Positions 1-10,053 are shown, counted from the stretch's first letter. The stretch is 64,000 nucleotides of DNA from Robiginitomaculum sp. (GCA_016765135.1 JAESQN010000002.1:62001-126000); one strand, 5' to 3'. The notes: a model not told the origin generated them from the letters alone. Numbers and translations: made by a program.

Positions 1-451
1 TGTGCAAATGACACCCAGTACATTTGACCCGCAAACCATAGCATTTTACAAAACGATTATTGGAGATCGCGCCAATGACCTCATTCCGTCGGCGTCACTT
101 ATAGCCGCAAATGCCCCCATGACCATCAGTAGCGATTGGGACGCGGACGAATTATCACCCATGACCAAAATCGGGCTGGTTGTTAGCCGTGGCCGCGAAG
201 CCGTTCCCAATGTGGAAGCCGCCGTGCGGTTGATGACTATCGAGAGCGCCAAATTATTGGGGCAGTCAGATATAACAGGTTCGCTGGAGGTTGGTAAATA
301 TGCGGATATGGTCGTGCTTGACCAGGACATTTTTAAGATAGCACCAGCGCGTATTAAGCGCACCAAACTCCTGGCCACCATAATGAACGGCAATGTGGTT
401 TACGATCCCCATAAGCGTTTTGAAAAGAGACGTTTGAAGCAGGGTGAATGA
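1..451 (+). CDS. Amidohydrolase family protein, C-terminal part (5' truncated by window edge)
   Basis: The reading frame is open from the first bases of the window, so the gene starts upstream and only about the last 149 codons are present. The visible part has an SDWDAD segment, which would carry a late metal-binding Asp of the amidohydrolase barrel. It then ends with the hallmark composite-domain closure of Amidohydro_3/YtcJ-type enzymes, seen as ESAKLLG, GSLEVGKYADMVVLD and MNGNVVYD. Such proteins are metal-dependent hydrolases of amide or carbamate bonds, often secreted or periplasmic, but the substrate cannot be told from this fragment. The stop lies one base before the yidD ATG, so the two genes are probably co-transcribed. 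Family call is good; function is open. Confidence 0.8.
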   Translation, partial: VQMTPSTFDPQTIAFYKTIIGDRANDLIPSASLIAANAPMTISSDWDADELSPMTKIGLVVSRGREAVPNVEAAVRLMTIESAKLLGQSDITGSLEVGKYADMVVLDQDIFKIAPARIKRTKLLATIMNGNVVYDPHKRFEKRRLKQGE

Positions 452-452
452 A

Positions 453-797
453 ATGAAAAACCCGATTACATATTTGGCTATTGGTTTGCTGAAAGTTTAC
501 AAGGTCACGCTTTCACCAGTGTTTTACGCATTAGGGATAAGATGCCGCCATGAACCTGGCTGTGCCAATTATTCTATGGCAGCGTTTTGGCATCATGGGG
601 TGTGGCGCGGGTTTTGGCTGACTTTATCGCGGCTTTTGCGTTGTCACCCTTGGGGTTCATCTGGTATTGACCCGGTGCCCGAGACTATACATAAACAAGC
701 ATTCTGGGCACCTTGGCGCTATGGCGATTGGGCCTGGAATGAACGAACGAATATACAACAAGAGAAAGAGCAAAATGCTGACAATCACATTTCCTGA
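453..797 (+). CDS. yidD: Membrane protein insertion efficiency factor YidD
   Basis: A small protein of about 114 residues from the ATG at 453 (a GTG three codons earlier is possible). It has the YidD/DUF37 signature: a short amphipathic N-terminal segment, then [11 protein letters not shown], a [18 protein letters not shown] core and a final GIDPVP. YidD is a peripheral inner-membrane protein that assists Sec/YidC-dependent insertion. The C-terminal tail beyond DPVPETI is longer than the minimal family core and overlaps the start of thrS by 23 bases, so the two may be translationally coupled. Elsewhere yidD often sits in the rnpA-yidC cluster, so the thrS linkage here is notable but not unusual. 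Confidence 0.9.
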   Translation: MKNPITYLAIGLLKVYKVTLSPVFYALGIRCRHEPGCANYSMAAFWHHGVWRGFWLTLSRLLRCHPWGSSGIDPVPETIHKQAFWAPWRYGDWAWNERTNIQQEKEQNADNHIS

Positions 798-2718
798 CGG
801 CGCGACCCGCGAATTTGAAGACGGTACATCCGCCATGGGTGTAGCGAAAGCCCTGTCCAAAAGTCTGGCCAAAAAAGTTTTGGCGGCGCGGGTTAACGGC
901 GAGCTTTGGGATGCCACCCGTCCGCTTGAGGGCGATACATCGCTTGAGCTTATTACGGCCGCCGATCCTGCCACCAAGCAAGAAGCGTTGGAACTGATCC
1001 GCCATGATTGCGCCCATGTTATGGCCGAGGCCGTGCAGGAACTTTTTCCCGGTACGCAAGTCACCATTGGCCCGACCATCGAGGATGGTTTCTATTACGA
1101 CTTTGCTCGCGACGAGCCGTTTTCCAGCGAAGATTTCGCCGCTATTGAGAAAAAGATGAAATTCATCATCCAGCAAAACAAACCGTTCGTGCGCGAGGTT
1201 TGGCAGCGGGATGATGCGATCAAATATTTCACCGACAAGGGCGAAACCTATAAAGCCGAGCTGATTTCCGATCTGCCCGAAGACGAGACCATCACCATTT
1301 ATAAACAGGGCGAGTGGCTGGACTTGTGTTTGGGGCCACATCTGCCCAGCACCATTAAAATCGGTAATGCGTTCAAATTGATGAAAGTCGCCGGGGCCTA
1401 TTGGCGCGGTGACAGTAATAATGCGCAACTGCAACGGATTTACGGTACGGCCTGGGCTAATCAGGACGATTTGGATGCGCATTTGCACCGTATTGAAGAA
1501 GCCGAAAAGCGCGACCACCGCCGTATTGGCCGGGAGATGGATTTATTTCATCTGCAACCCGAAGCTCAAGGCATGGTGTTTTGGCACGACAAAGGCGCGA
1601 CGATCTGGCGGCAGGTGGAAGATTATATTCGCCGTAAACTGCAAGCGGCTGATTATGAGGAGGTTAAAACCCCCATGCTAATCGACCATAAATTATGGGT
1701 GGCGTCCGGGCATTGGGATAAATTTCGCGAAAATATGTTTGTCTCCGAGGTTAGCCACGGCGAACACGACGAAATCCATGCCCTAAAGCCGATGAATTGC
1801 CCGGCCCATGTGCAGATTTTTAACCAAGGCCAGAAATCATACCGCGACTTGCCCTTGCGCATGGCGGAATTTGGCTGTTGCCACCGCAATGAGCCTAGCG
1901 GTGCTTTGCACGGTATTATGCGGGTGCGCGGCTTTACCCAAGACGATGCCCACATATTTTGCACCGAAGACCAAGTTATTGACGAGACAAAAACCTTTAT
2001 TGATTTGTTGATGGGGGTCTATGCTGATTTTGGCTTTGATGATGTTGTGGTGAAGTTTTCCGACCGTCCGGAAGTGCGTACCGGGAGCGATGAGACATGG
2101 GATAAATCCGAAAAAGCGCTTATGGACGCGGTGAATGCCGCTGGGCTTGAGGTGATACTGAACCCCGGAGAGGGCGCGTTTTACGGGCCAAAGCTTGAGT
2201 TTATCCTACGCGATGCCATTGGCCGCGATTGGCAGTGCGGGACTTTACAGGTGGATTTCGGCACGCCGGAACGCCTGGACGCCAGCTATATCGCAAAGGA
2301 CGACACCAAAAAACGCCCGGTCATGTTGCACCGGGCTATTTTAGGCTCGATGGAGCGGTTCCTTGGTATTTTGATCGAGGAACATGCCGGGCGTTTCCCG
2401 CTCTGGCTGGCTCCGGTGCAAGTGGTGGTCGCGACCATTACGTCGGACGCGGATGGCTACGCCGAACAGGCTGCAAAAGCTTTGCGGGCTGCGGGCTTGC
2501 GCGTAGAAACCGATCTGCGCAACGAAAAAATCAACTACAAAATCCGCGAGCATTCTTTGGGCAAAACACCCGTCATAGCGGTGGTCGGCCGCAAGGAAGC
2601 CGAAGAGGGCAAATTGGCTTTGCGGTTCCTGGGGGAGCGACAACAGGAAGTTCTCTCGCTGGAGGACGCCATTGCCAGCCTAACCAAAGAAGCCACACCG
2701 CCGGACTTGCGTGTTTAG
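775..2718 (+). CDS. thrS: Threonine--tRNA ligase
   Basis: Class II threonyl-tRNA synthetase of 647 residues starting at the ATG at 775 (protein start MLTITFPDG), with RBS-like AGAGAAAGAG just upstream. Visible domains in order are the N-terminal TGS domain (about residues 1-60), the second additional/editing domain with [11 protein letters not shown], and the catalytic core with [10 protein letters not shown] (zinc Cys), [17 protein letters not shown] (motif 2) and CGTLQVDF. Then come the motif 3 region [11 protein letters not shown] and a C-terminal anticodon-binding domain ([11 protein letters not shown] onward). It charges tRNA-Thr in the cytoplasm. Length and motifs are normal. It probably shares a transcript with yidD, and repeat element A1 begins about 80 bases after its stop. 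Confidence 0.98.
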   Translation: MLTITFPDGATREFEDGTSAMGVAKALSKSLAKKVLAARVNGELWDATRPLEGDTSLELITAADPATKQEALELIRHDCAHVMAEAVQELFPGTQVTIGPTIEDGFYYDFARDEPFSSEDFAAIEKKMKFIIQQNKPFVREVWQRDDAIKYFTDKGETYKAELISDLPEDETITIYKQGEWLDLCLGPHLPSTIKIGNAFKLMKVAGAYWRGDSNNAQLQRIYGTAWANQDDLDAHLHRIEEAEKRDHRRIGREMDLFHLQPEAQGMVFWHDKGATIWRQVEDYIRRKLQAADYEEVKTPMLIDHKLWVASGHWDKFRENMFVSEVSHGEHDEIHALKPMNCPAHVQIFNQGQKSYRDLPLRMAEFGCCHRNEPSGALHGIMRVRGFTQDDAHIFCTEDQVIDETKTFIDLLMGVYADFGFDDVVVKFSDRPEVRTGSDETWDKSEKALMDAVNAAGLEVILNPGEGAFYGPKLEFILRDAIGRDWQCGTLQVDFGTPERLDASYIAKDDTKKRPVMLHRAILGSMERFLGILIEEHAGRFPLWLAPVQVVVATITSDADGYAEQAAKALRAAGLRVETDLRNEKINYKIREHSLGKTPVIAVVGRKEAEEGKLALRFLGERQQEVLSLEDAIASLTKEATPPDLRV

Positions 2719-2798
2719 ATGACTGGTGCCGTCTCTTATATACCTGGAATATTTGCAAACTGGAAATTTTTTGGGTCGTCGTTTCTCCCTTTAACCCG

Positions 2799-2964
2799 TT
2801 ACCCCTCACCTTGTTCCTCTCCCAAAAGGAGAGGAGACCACGCTACAATTTTATTTTGTTTGAATATAAGTTCGAGGCATACTGAAACAGCTGAACTACT
2901 CACACTCACAACGGTAAAGACACCGTCTCCTCTCCTTTTGGGAGAGGAACAAGGTGAGGGGTAA
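2799..2964. repeat. Palindromic repeat family A, copy 1 (40-bp perfect inverted arms)
   Basis: Left arm 2799-2838 and right arm 2925-2964 are perfect reverse complements (40 of 40). The left arm begins TTACCCCTCACCTTGTTCC. Each arm also contains its own small hairpin, CCTCTCC-CAAAA-GGAGAGG. The 86-bp interior is AT-rich and non-coding. Copies 2 (20513-20698) and 3 (46245-46428, inverted) share the arms and short inner motifs (GAGACCACG next to the left arm, CAC CGTCTCC next to the right arm) but differ in between. This looks like a non-autonomous, MITE-like or REP-like dispersed element. No transposase is nearby and no clear target duplication is visible. Confidence 0.9.
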
Positions 2965-2969
2965 TCCGG

Positions 2970-4241
2970 GTGGAAACGACACACAAATTTATCGAAAAAA
3001 ACCAGAGTTCTGAGCAAGCTGATCATCAACGAAACTGGGTGGCGAAAAAGAATTGGCTGATTTTGGTGTTGGTGTTTCTGGCCTATCCACTCATGTCCCA
3101 TGCTGGAGGTCTCGGTATTGCCGCCATACTTGCGCTTGGTGGTGTTTTGGGGCTTATCGGTTGGCGACCTCCTCATCCCCGAGATATACGAAAGTCCGTA
3201 CCTGCCGCGATTTGGGCGATTATGGCAGTATTGCTTTGGGCTATGATCAGTACATTATGGTCCCCTTACAACTCCGGTGATGTCTTGAACAACGCCGCGA
3301 AATTGTTCATTGGCGTCCCTCTCTATCTGGCTTTTGCTGTGCTGGTGGTCGGGCAAAGTAAATATTCTGGCTCCAGCCTGCAATGGCTACTCATTAGTGT
3401 TACGTTTTTATCGTCCATGGCCGTGTTGGGCGACATTGTGAGCGATTATGGGGTGACAAAATTATTTGATCCGTTGGCACCCAAAGAAAGTATGAATGTC
3501 AAGCGGGGAGATATGATACAAAATCTCACCCACGCCACTTCGGTTTTAGTCTTGTTATTTACGCCCGTCGGCTTGATGTTATGGGTCAAAGGTGCGGGTG
3601 GTAAATTGGCGGCTGGAGGGTTGCTTGTTTTGATATTAGCGGGGGCAATTGCTGCCAATATGACCTCCAGCATGCTTGCACTGGGTTTGGCCGTGGTGTT
3701 CGTTTTTTTGGCAAGCTATTGGCCCAAACTCATGGTTCGCATTGCCTTCTTTGGCGGAGGGATTAGCATATTTTTCGCGCCTTTATTTGGCTATATTGCT
3801 AGTCAGGCTGGCCCCGAAATTCGCGCACAGATACCGTTTTCCTGGGAAGAGCGCGTGGTAAATTGGAGCTATATGTACGAAAAAGTACTGCAAAAACCGT
3901 GGTTCGGGCACGGTTTCGATGCTGTCCGTACCTTTAACGACACCCACACCATTCGCGGATTTGAGGGCCGGGCGCTGGTGTCGTTACACCCTCATAATGC
4001 TGGACTACATATTTGGGGCGAACTTGGTTTGATCGGCGCAGTATTAGTATGTCTAGCTTTATTCTACGCCGCCCGGAAATTAACGCAGCAAGATGTCCTC
4101 ACCGAAGTCCAATTGGTGGCGTTGGCCGGGTTAACCGCTTCTGCTATTATCATCGCAGGGTTCTCCTACGGAGTATGGCAAGACTGGTGGTGGGCAGTGA
4201 TTATCTTTTCGGGTGCGATAATTGGTTTTGTAAAAGCGTGA
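2970..4241 (+). CDS. O-antigen ligase / polymerase-like membrane protein (RfaL/WaaL family)
   Basis: About 423 residues with roughly ten hydrophobic segments and a large loop near residues 290-340. That loop holds the family-typical elements KPWFGHGFD, then HPHNAGLHIWGELGLIG. The Wzy/WaaL superfamily joins or polymerises lipid-linked oligosaccharides at the periplasmic face of the inner membrane. Which activity this protein has cannot be decided from sequence. The start is a GTG at 2970, and the GAGGGG that would act as ribosome binding site lies in the right arm of repeat A1. The next ATG is 41 codons downstream and would remove the first transmembrane segment. A GT2 gene follows at 4312. 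Base composition looks more AT-rich than thrS. Confidence 0.8.
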   Translation: METTHKFIEKNQSSEQADHQRNWVAKKNWLILVLVFLAYPLMSHAGGLGIAAILALGGVLGLIGWRPPHPRDIRKSVPAAIWAIMAVLLWAMISTLWSPYNSGDVLNNAAKLFIGVPLYLAFAVLVVGQSKYSGSSLQWLLISVTFLSSMAVLGDIVSDYGVTKLFDPLAPKESMNVKRGDMIQNLTHATSVLVLLFTPVGLMLWVKGAGGKLAAGGLLVLILAGAIAANMTSSMLALGLAVVFVFLASYWPKLMVRIAFFGGGISIFFAPLFGYIASQAGPEIRAQIPFSWEERVVNWSYMYEKVLQKPWFGHGFDAVRTFNDTHTIRGFEGRALVSLHPHNAGLHIWGELGLIGAVLVCLALFYAARKLTQQDVLTEVQLVALAGLTASAIIIAGFSYGVWQDWWWAVIIFSGAIIGFVKA

Positions 4242-4311
4242 TATTTTACACTTTACTTTTTTGAGAAACTAGGCTTAATACGTGTTCGGGGGTCGGAGAG
4301 ATAAGGTCAAT

Positions 4312-5214
4312 ATGACAACGAATGTGGTTCCGCTACCGGTGCATTTCATAAAGAAACGTATCAGCATTATTATGGTATCCTATTTTACGGGGGCTTCCCT
4401 TATGGAAGCCGTTGCAGCCGTTTTGGCTGACCAGGATATTTTTGAACTGATTATAGTAGATAATGGTAACACTGCCTCTGCACGGGGGAGGTTATGGGCC
4501 TTGGCTAACAAGCAACGCCGTGTGCGGATTGTGCAAGGACATGGTAATATCGGGTTTGGCAGAGGTTGTAATTACGGGGCCAAAATCACCAAGGGTGATT
4601 ATCTTTTATTCTTAAATCCAGACGCAGTCATTGAAAATGGTGCTGCAATGGCTATGGCGGATTGCGGAGAACGACTTACAAAGCCTTGGATTACGGGCGG
4701 GAATTTACAAACCGAACACGGGGTTGAGCAACGCGGATCTCGTCGAGAAGCACTCACACCCATCAGTGCGTTGATCAGTTTTACACCACTGCACAGATTG
4801 CCAAATTTACAATCCATGCATTTGGAAACCCAGGATTTACCAGACAGACCAACTGCGATGCCAATTGTCAGTGGTGCGTGTATGATGACCGACAGGGAAA
4901 GCTTCGAGCTACTCGGCGGATTTGACGAGTACTATTTTTTGCATGTGGAAGATATTGATATTTGCAGGCGTGCGGAGCAAATGGGTGGGGATGTGTATTT
5001 TGTCCCAAATGCCAAAGTCATACATTACGGCTCCACCTCCAAGGCCCGCTTGTTGGGTGTCGAGGGCAATAAGCTGATCGGGTTTTTACGATATTTTTGG
5101 CGCTATTCCTCAAAGATATGGGCCAAATGCTTGTTGATTTTGGCCGCTCCTTTTATGGCTCTGGCGATAATGGGTCGGGCTTGGTGGTTGTCGGTTCGAA
5201 AGCCTTGGGTGTAG
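4312..5214 (+). CDS. Family 2 glycosyltransferase (rhamnosyltransferase-like)
   Basis: About 300 residues from the ATG at 4312, preceded by AAGG; a GTG ten codons earlier (4282) is less likely. The N-terminal GT-A fold shows ISIIMVSYF, LIIVDNGN, GNIGFGRGCNYG, a FLNPDA motif (DXD equivalent) and later GACMMTDRESFELLGGFDE followed by HVEDIDICRR. This matches WbbL-type GT2 enzymes that add sugars to O-antigen or other surface glycans. A hydrophobic C-terminal helix (about residues 265-290) may anchor it to the inner membrane. It probably works with the upstream ligase-like protein. The 3' end overlaps the convergent GT39 gene by 62 bases. Confidence 0.88.
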   Translation: MTTNVVPLPVHFIKKRISIIMVSYFTGASLMEAVAAVLADQDIFELIIVDNGNTASARGRLWALANKQRRVRIVQGHGNIGFGRGCNYGAKITKGDYLLFLNPDAVIENGAAMAMADCGERLTKPWITGGNLQTEHGVEQRGSRREALTPISALISFTPLHRLPNLQSMHLETQDLPDRPTAMPIVSGACMMTDRESFELLGGFDEYYFLHVEDIDICRRAEQMGGDVYFVPNAKVIHYGSTSKARLLGVEGNKLIGFLRYFWRYSSKIWAKCLLILAAPFMALAIMGRAWWLSVRKPWV

Positions 5215-6928
5215 TAGGCACAGTCGTAAGAGCTTGCGTATCTGGTTGCGCCGAACACTGTTCCGCACGTAAAATTTCCAGCTTCACGGCGTCGCCTTTA
5301 GCATAGTTAAACCCTTTTATGGTTTGTAAATTGGTTAGGCAAATTTCTGCCTGAGCTAATTTTTCCGCTAATTTCATTTCGTAGTCTTCGGTTTCTTTAC
5401 GGTTCCTGTCCAGAAGCACTATATCACCAGCGCGCAGGTCCAAGGCGGCAAGTCTTTCGTCGGCCTTGCCTAATAATATCCCCGTACCCAGACGGTAGAC
5501 CAGGCTGGGTTCGGTGAATTGTGTCGACAACACGGTCATATTTGATATGGGCGTGGGGATATTCATCTCCGCAAATGCCTCTTTTGCCTGGGCACTGATT
5601 TGTAATGTTTTGAGGGACGGGAGTGTAAATTGATAGGTGAAAAAATTCAGCAGGGCCGCCGTGGTAATAGCGCCCACAAAGGCATGTAATGCTCTGCCTT
5701 TCCACAGGCTCCAACTTGCAAACAAGCTCAGCAAGATACCGGAATATAAGACCAGGAAACTCCACGTAGGAAAATTGCCAAAATAGGATTCGGCAATCAA
5801 CAAAACAGCGGCAAGGGCGATGCTAATGACGGCGAATATGACGGCACCCAAGCGCCGGGTAAAGACAAATTCATTGACTTTGATCATGGTCGCGACTGCC
5901 GCACCCGACAAGAGGGCAAAGGCGGGAAACGCGATCAACGTATAGTGCGGCAGTTTGGTCGGCACGAACTCCAACACCAGGAAAAACGGTACGGCCCAAC
6001 ACAACAATAGCCGTGTGGCTTTGGCGACAGGCGCGTCGAACCCGACTTTGTTTTTCGCGGCGCGAAATGCAAATACCAGGCCGGGCAATAAAAACAGACA
6101 AGCGGGCCAAAAGGCCAACCAGATTGTGCCCGCATAATACCCCGGTGGGCCGGGATGGTTTTCTTGAACGCCTTGTAATTTTGGTGTCAAATCATTGCCG
6201 ATAGCCTCCGTGAAAAACGCACCGCCAGTTTCGCGCCAGATCAAAATAGTCCAAGGCAAAATAATTAGTAAAAACAATAAAGGTCCTGGCCAAAACATAA
6301 GAGGTTTCATCCAGTTGGCTTTACGCTCCCAAATCAAGAGTGCGGCAAAACACAGGACAAGCAAAAATGGCAGTATCGGGCCTTTGATCATAACCGCCAT
6401 GCCAAGGCCAAACCAAAACAAGACCCCGGCTTTTCGTCCACCGCCGTTTCGCAAAACGGCCAAGGCACTTAAAACCAACGCGGAAAAACCCAGCAACAGC
6501 GCATCGGTTTTGGCAATATGGGCTTCAAAGACAAATATGAAACTGACCGCCAGCAGTGCCGAGCCGTACAAAGATGCCTCCCGCCCCAATAGCCCCCGAC
6601 CGGCCCAGTATGTGGCTAAAATAGCTAAAATAGCAGCAAGAACCGACGGAATGCGGTGAGCCCAAATCTGGCGTTTTTCAACATCGGAGAATAATTTGAC
6701 GCTCACAACTTGGGCCCAATAAGCCCCGGCAGGCTTTTTGTTGCGCGCCCGGTCCTGGAAGCGGATATTGATATAATCGCCAGTTTCCAGCATCTGTACT
6801 GTAGCCTGGGCGTAGCGGGCTTCGTCGCGGTCGATAACCGGCAAGCTCGCCAACCCTGGCAAAGCCATAGCCAACACCAGCACAGCCAACATGACCATAT
6901 CACGAATACGCTGATTTATATTGTTCAT
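5153..6928 (-). CDS. Family 39 glycosyltransferase, ArnT/PMT-like integral membrane protein
   Basis: About 591 residues with many transmembrane helices. Right after the first helix comes the diagnostic DRDEARYAQA motif, the acidic catalytic loop of ArnT/PMT-type GT-C enzymes, and then KKPAGAYWAQ. These enzymes move a sugar from a polyprenyl-phosphate donor onto lipid A, glycans or proteins on the periplasmic side. The acceptor here is unknown; next to O-antigen genes, lipid A or core modification is a reasonable guess. The C-terminus is a proline/threonine-rich tail of about 25 residues whose codons overlap the end of the convergent GT2 gene. The following gene on this strand (6938-7567) lies upstream, so the three minus-strand genes from 8310 may form one transcript. 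Confidence 0.88.
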   Translation of the reverse strand: MNNINQRIRDMVMLAVLVLAMALPGLASLPVIDRDEARYAQATVQMLETGDYINIRFQDRARNKKPAGAYWAQVVSVKLFSDVEKRQIWAHRIPSVLAAILAILATYWAGRGLLGREASLYGSALLAVSFIFVFEAHIAKTDALLLGFSALVLSALAVLRNGGGRKAGVLFWFGLGMAVMIKGPILPFLLVLCFAALLIWERKANWMKPLMFWPGPLLFLLIILPWTILIWRETGGAFFTEAIGNDLTPKLQGVQENHPGPPGYYAGTIWLAFWPACLFLLPGLVFAFRAAKNKVGFDAPVAKATRLLLCWAVPFFLVLEFVPTKLPHYTLIAFPAFALLSGAAVATMIKVNEFVFTRRLGAVIFAVISIALAAVLLIAESYFGNFPTWSFLVLYSGILLSLFASWSLWKGRALHAFVGAITTAALLNFFTYQFTLPSLKTLQISAQAKEAFAEMNIPTPISNMTVLSTQFTEPSLVYRLGTGILLGKADERLAALDLRAGDIVLLDRNRKETEDYEMKLAEKLAQAEICLTNLQTIKGFNYAKGDAVKLEILRAEQCSAQPDTQALTTVPTTPKAFEPTTTKPDPLSPEP

Positions 6929-6937
6929 CTAAGCAGC

Positions 6938-7567
6938 CTAATCCATCACCACTATGTCCGAATATGCGCCGTTGGTTTGCAGGGTTATGGTCATTGTTTT
7001 GCCAGATCTATTGCGCCAAAACCAACCATGCCCACCATCGAACGCGGCTTCGAGTACACCTTCGTCGCGTTCTTTGGAGCCTTTGGCGTAGTTGTGATAG
7101 TCTATCTCCAGTATTTTGGAATCTGCGTGGGTATCGAAATTTGCTCGCCCACCGTCCGTGAACCAAACATAATCCGCTTTAGCACCTTTGTTCATTTTAA
7201 GCTTGATTTCCGTCCATGCGTCGGGCGCGAGGGTGAAGATTGTTTCGTCTGTTTGTGTGGCGCCAGGGGCGGGCGGCGGAGCAGTTTCCTCGGCCACTGG
7301 TTCAGTGACAACCGGGACAGGATTAGTGGCAGCAGCCAGGGCTTTCGCTTTCTCCTCTGCGGCATCTTTGGCAAGGGATGTTTTTATGGCCCCCATCTTC
7401 TGCAAGCCTGTGATCTTGCCAATACCCGTCGGGTCAATGCCGTATTCAGCGGGCATCACTACGGTCACCAACAGTACTCCAGCGGCAAGTGCGGCTATAA
7501 TAGTCGATTTGACCAGCTTGGCAGTCGAAGGCAGGTCGGATTTTGAAGGTGGGTTGGAATTATACAT
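6938..7567 (-). CDS. Single-pass membrane protein paired with HupE ('transmembrane anchor protein')
   Basis: About 209 residues: a short polar N-terminus, one transmembrane helix (TIIAALAAGVLLVTVVM, about residues 22-40), an Ala/Pro-rich linker, and a periplasmic C-terminal domain of about 110 residues. That domain has LAPDAWTEIKLKM, YVWFTDGGRANFDTH and GGHGWFWRNRSG. This resembles proteins annotated only as 'transmembrane anchor protein', which recur next to HupE/UreJ-type genes. It starts 11 bases after hupE, so the two are almost certainly translated from one message and probably interact. The WFWRNRSG stretch with conserved aromatic residues suggests a beta-rich ligand or partner domain. 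Biochemical role unknown. Confidence 0.7.
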   Translation of the reverse strand: MYNSNPPSKSDLPSTAKLVKSTIIAALAAGVLLVTVVMPAEYGIDPTGIGKITGLQKMGAIKTSLAKDAAEEKAKALAAATNPVPVVTEPVAEETAPPPAPGATQTDETIFTLAPDAWTEIKLKMNKGAKADYVWFTDGGRANFDTHADSKILEIDYHNYAKGSKERDEGVLEAAFDGGHGWFWRNRSGKTMTITLQTNGAYSDIVVMD

Positions 7568-7578
7568 GGTGTTTCCTT

Positions 7579-8310
7579 TTAAGCTGGTAGATAAAATAGG
7601 CCGGTGAGCTGGTAGCCCATGAGCAAAAACCCGGCCATCATCAATACCGTATTGACGCTATAGGCCCGGCGCATAAAACTGTCCGTGCGCCGCCAGGTAT
7701 TCATGGCAATCAAAATTACGACCAAAGCCAAAATCTGGCCCAGCTCAACCCCGACATTAAAGGCAATCAAATTGGCTAGAAGACCGTCTTTTGAAATTTC
7801 ATAGTCCAAAATTTTGGTGGCCAGGCCAAAGCCGTGAAACAACCCGAAGATAAAGGTGGCCGCTTTGGTGTTGGGCTGAAACCCGAACCAGCGCTGATAG
7901 GCCCCCATATTATCAAGCGCTTTATAAACCACCGAAAACCCTATAATAGCGTCGATAATATAAGGATTAAACTTAATCTCGAACAACACTCCGCCAAGCA
8001 AGGTGACGATATGCCCAACGGCAAACAAAGTGACATAGATGCTGACATCTTTGAGCTTGTATAAAAAGAACACAACCCCAAACAAAAACAGCAAATGATC
8101 ATAGCCGGTCATCATGTGCTTGGCTCCCAGATACAAGAAAGGCAGTATCTGCACACCGGAGGTTTCGGCAATATAACCCTTGTCGCCTTCGGTGACGCCG
8201 TGGGCGAATGCGTCAACACCTATGCCCAATATGATAGCAAAACAGGTCAATAACCCTGCGAATATAGCCTGCTTGTTCGCGAGGAAATACTTTGAACTAT
8301 TTTGGTGCAT
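7579..8310 (-). CDS. HupE/UreJ family membrane protein
   Basis: About 243 residues with an N-terminal helix followed by six or seven membrane segments. It carries the His-rich signature of HupE/UreJ-2 proteins: GAKHMMTGYDHLLFLFG, AVGHIVTLLGG, GLFHGFGLA and FNVGVELGQ. Characterised HupE and UreJ proteins are nickel permeases for hydrogenase or urease, but no hydrogenase or urease gene is in this window. A metal-uptake role is therefore family inference only. It is first in a minus-strand unit with the anchor protein and, further on, GT39. Its promoter region is the 355-bp spacer shared with ccrM. Confidence 0.82.
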   Translation of the reverse strand: MHQNSSKYFLANKQAIFAGLLTCFAIILGIGVDAFAHGVTEGDKGYIAETSGVQILPFLYLGAKHMMTGYDHLLFLFGVVFFLYKLKDVSIYVTLFAVGHIVTLLGGVLFEIKFNPYIIDAIIGFSVVYKALDNMGAYQRWFGFQPNTKAATFIFGLFHGFGLATKILDYEISKDGLLANLIAFNVGVELGQILALVVILIAMNTWRRTDSFMRRAYSVNTVLMMAGFLLMGYQLTGLFYLPA

Positions 8311-8444
8311 AACAGTGTCCGTAAATTGAAAGTACAGACATAGGGCACAATACCTATTTGTACAATATCAAAACAAAGCCGTGCGTTAGAGTAAACCATA
8401 TCGCCGGAGCAAAACGTGCGCCCACAAAGGCCGTGTCATTTATT

Positions 8445-8472
8445 ATAATGACTAAACTAATTTAGTTATTAT
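8445..8472. promoter_or_regulatory. Imperfect palindrome, candidate operator in the hupE-ccrM spacer
   Basis: ATAATGACTAAA (8445-8456) and TTTAGTTATTAT (8461-8472) are reverse complements with one mismatch around CTAA. A nested AACTAA-T-TTAGTT palindrome is also present. The site is 135 bp from the hupE start and about 190 bp from ccrM. It shares AAACTAAT with the perfect palindrome at 48318-48349. Function is inferred. Confidence 0.5.
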
Positions 8473-8528
8473 GTTAAACATTGATTTTCATGTAGGCACG
8501 AAATAGCACAGCATATCACCAACATAAC

Positions 8529-8567
8529 TATACGATGAAATATCAAATTATACGGCGAAACATCAAA
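8529..8567. repeat. Tandem 19-mer pair in the ccrM upstream region
   Basis: TATACGATGAAATATCAAA at 8529-8547 and TATACGGCGAAACATCAAA at 8549-8567 match at 16 of 19 positions with a 20-bp period. Nothing here is coding. Spacing of two helical turns fits paired binding of a regulator on one face of DNA. This is an inference from the repeat alone. Confidence 0.65.
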
Positions 8568-8592
8568 CAATTATCCCCCATTAAACTTTTGT

Positions 8593-8628
8593 GAATCTTT
8601 TTCGCTAACTTTGAGCTTTCGGTGATTC
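8593..8628 (+). promoter_or_regulatory. Two GANTC (CcrM) methylation sites in the ccrM leader
   Basis: GAATC at 8593-8597 and GATTC at 8624-8628 lie 38-73 bases before the ccrM start. In Caulobacter, paired GANTC sites in the ccrM leader make transcription sensitive to CcrM's own methylation; the same arrangement here suggests conserved feedback. A CtrA-like TTAA-N7-TGAA (one mismatch to TTAA-N7-TTAA) begins at 8581 and overlaps the first site, but alone it is weak evidence. Confidence 0.6.
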
Positions 8629-8653
8629 GTTTGCATGTGGCTGCGAACACTAA

Positions 8654-10039
<1,386 letters not shown>

Positions 10040-10053
<14 letters not shown>

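Noticed and set aside
685-1518. Long minus-strand ORF opposite thrS (277 codons)
   Set aside because: It is antisense to an undoubted thrS and has no recognisable domain; its openness follows from the codon bias of the real gene. The same holds for other long shadows, such as those opposite smc, popZ and ccrM.
2799-2964. Family A element as a CRISPR or as a coding gene
   Set aside because: There are only two arms per locus in inverted, not direct, orientation and no cas genes; small ORFs inside are not conserved between copies.
8581-8595. Near-match to a CtrA box upstream of ccrM
   Set aside because: One mismatch to TTAA-N7-TTAA in AT-rich DNA is expected by chance; mentioned only as support, not listed as a separate site.
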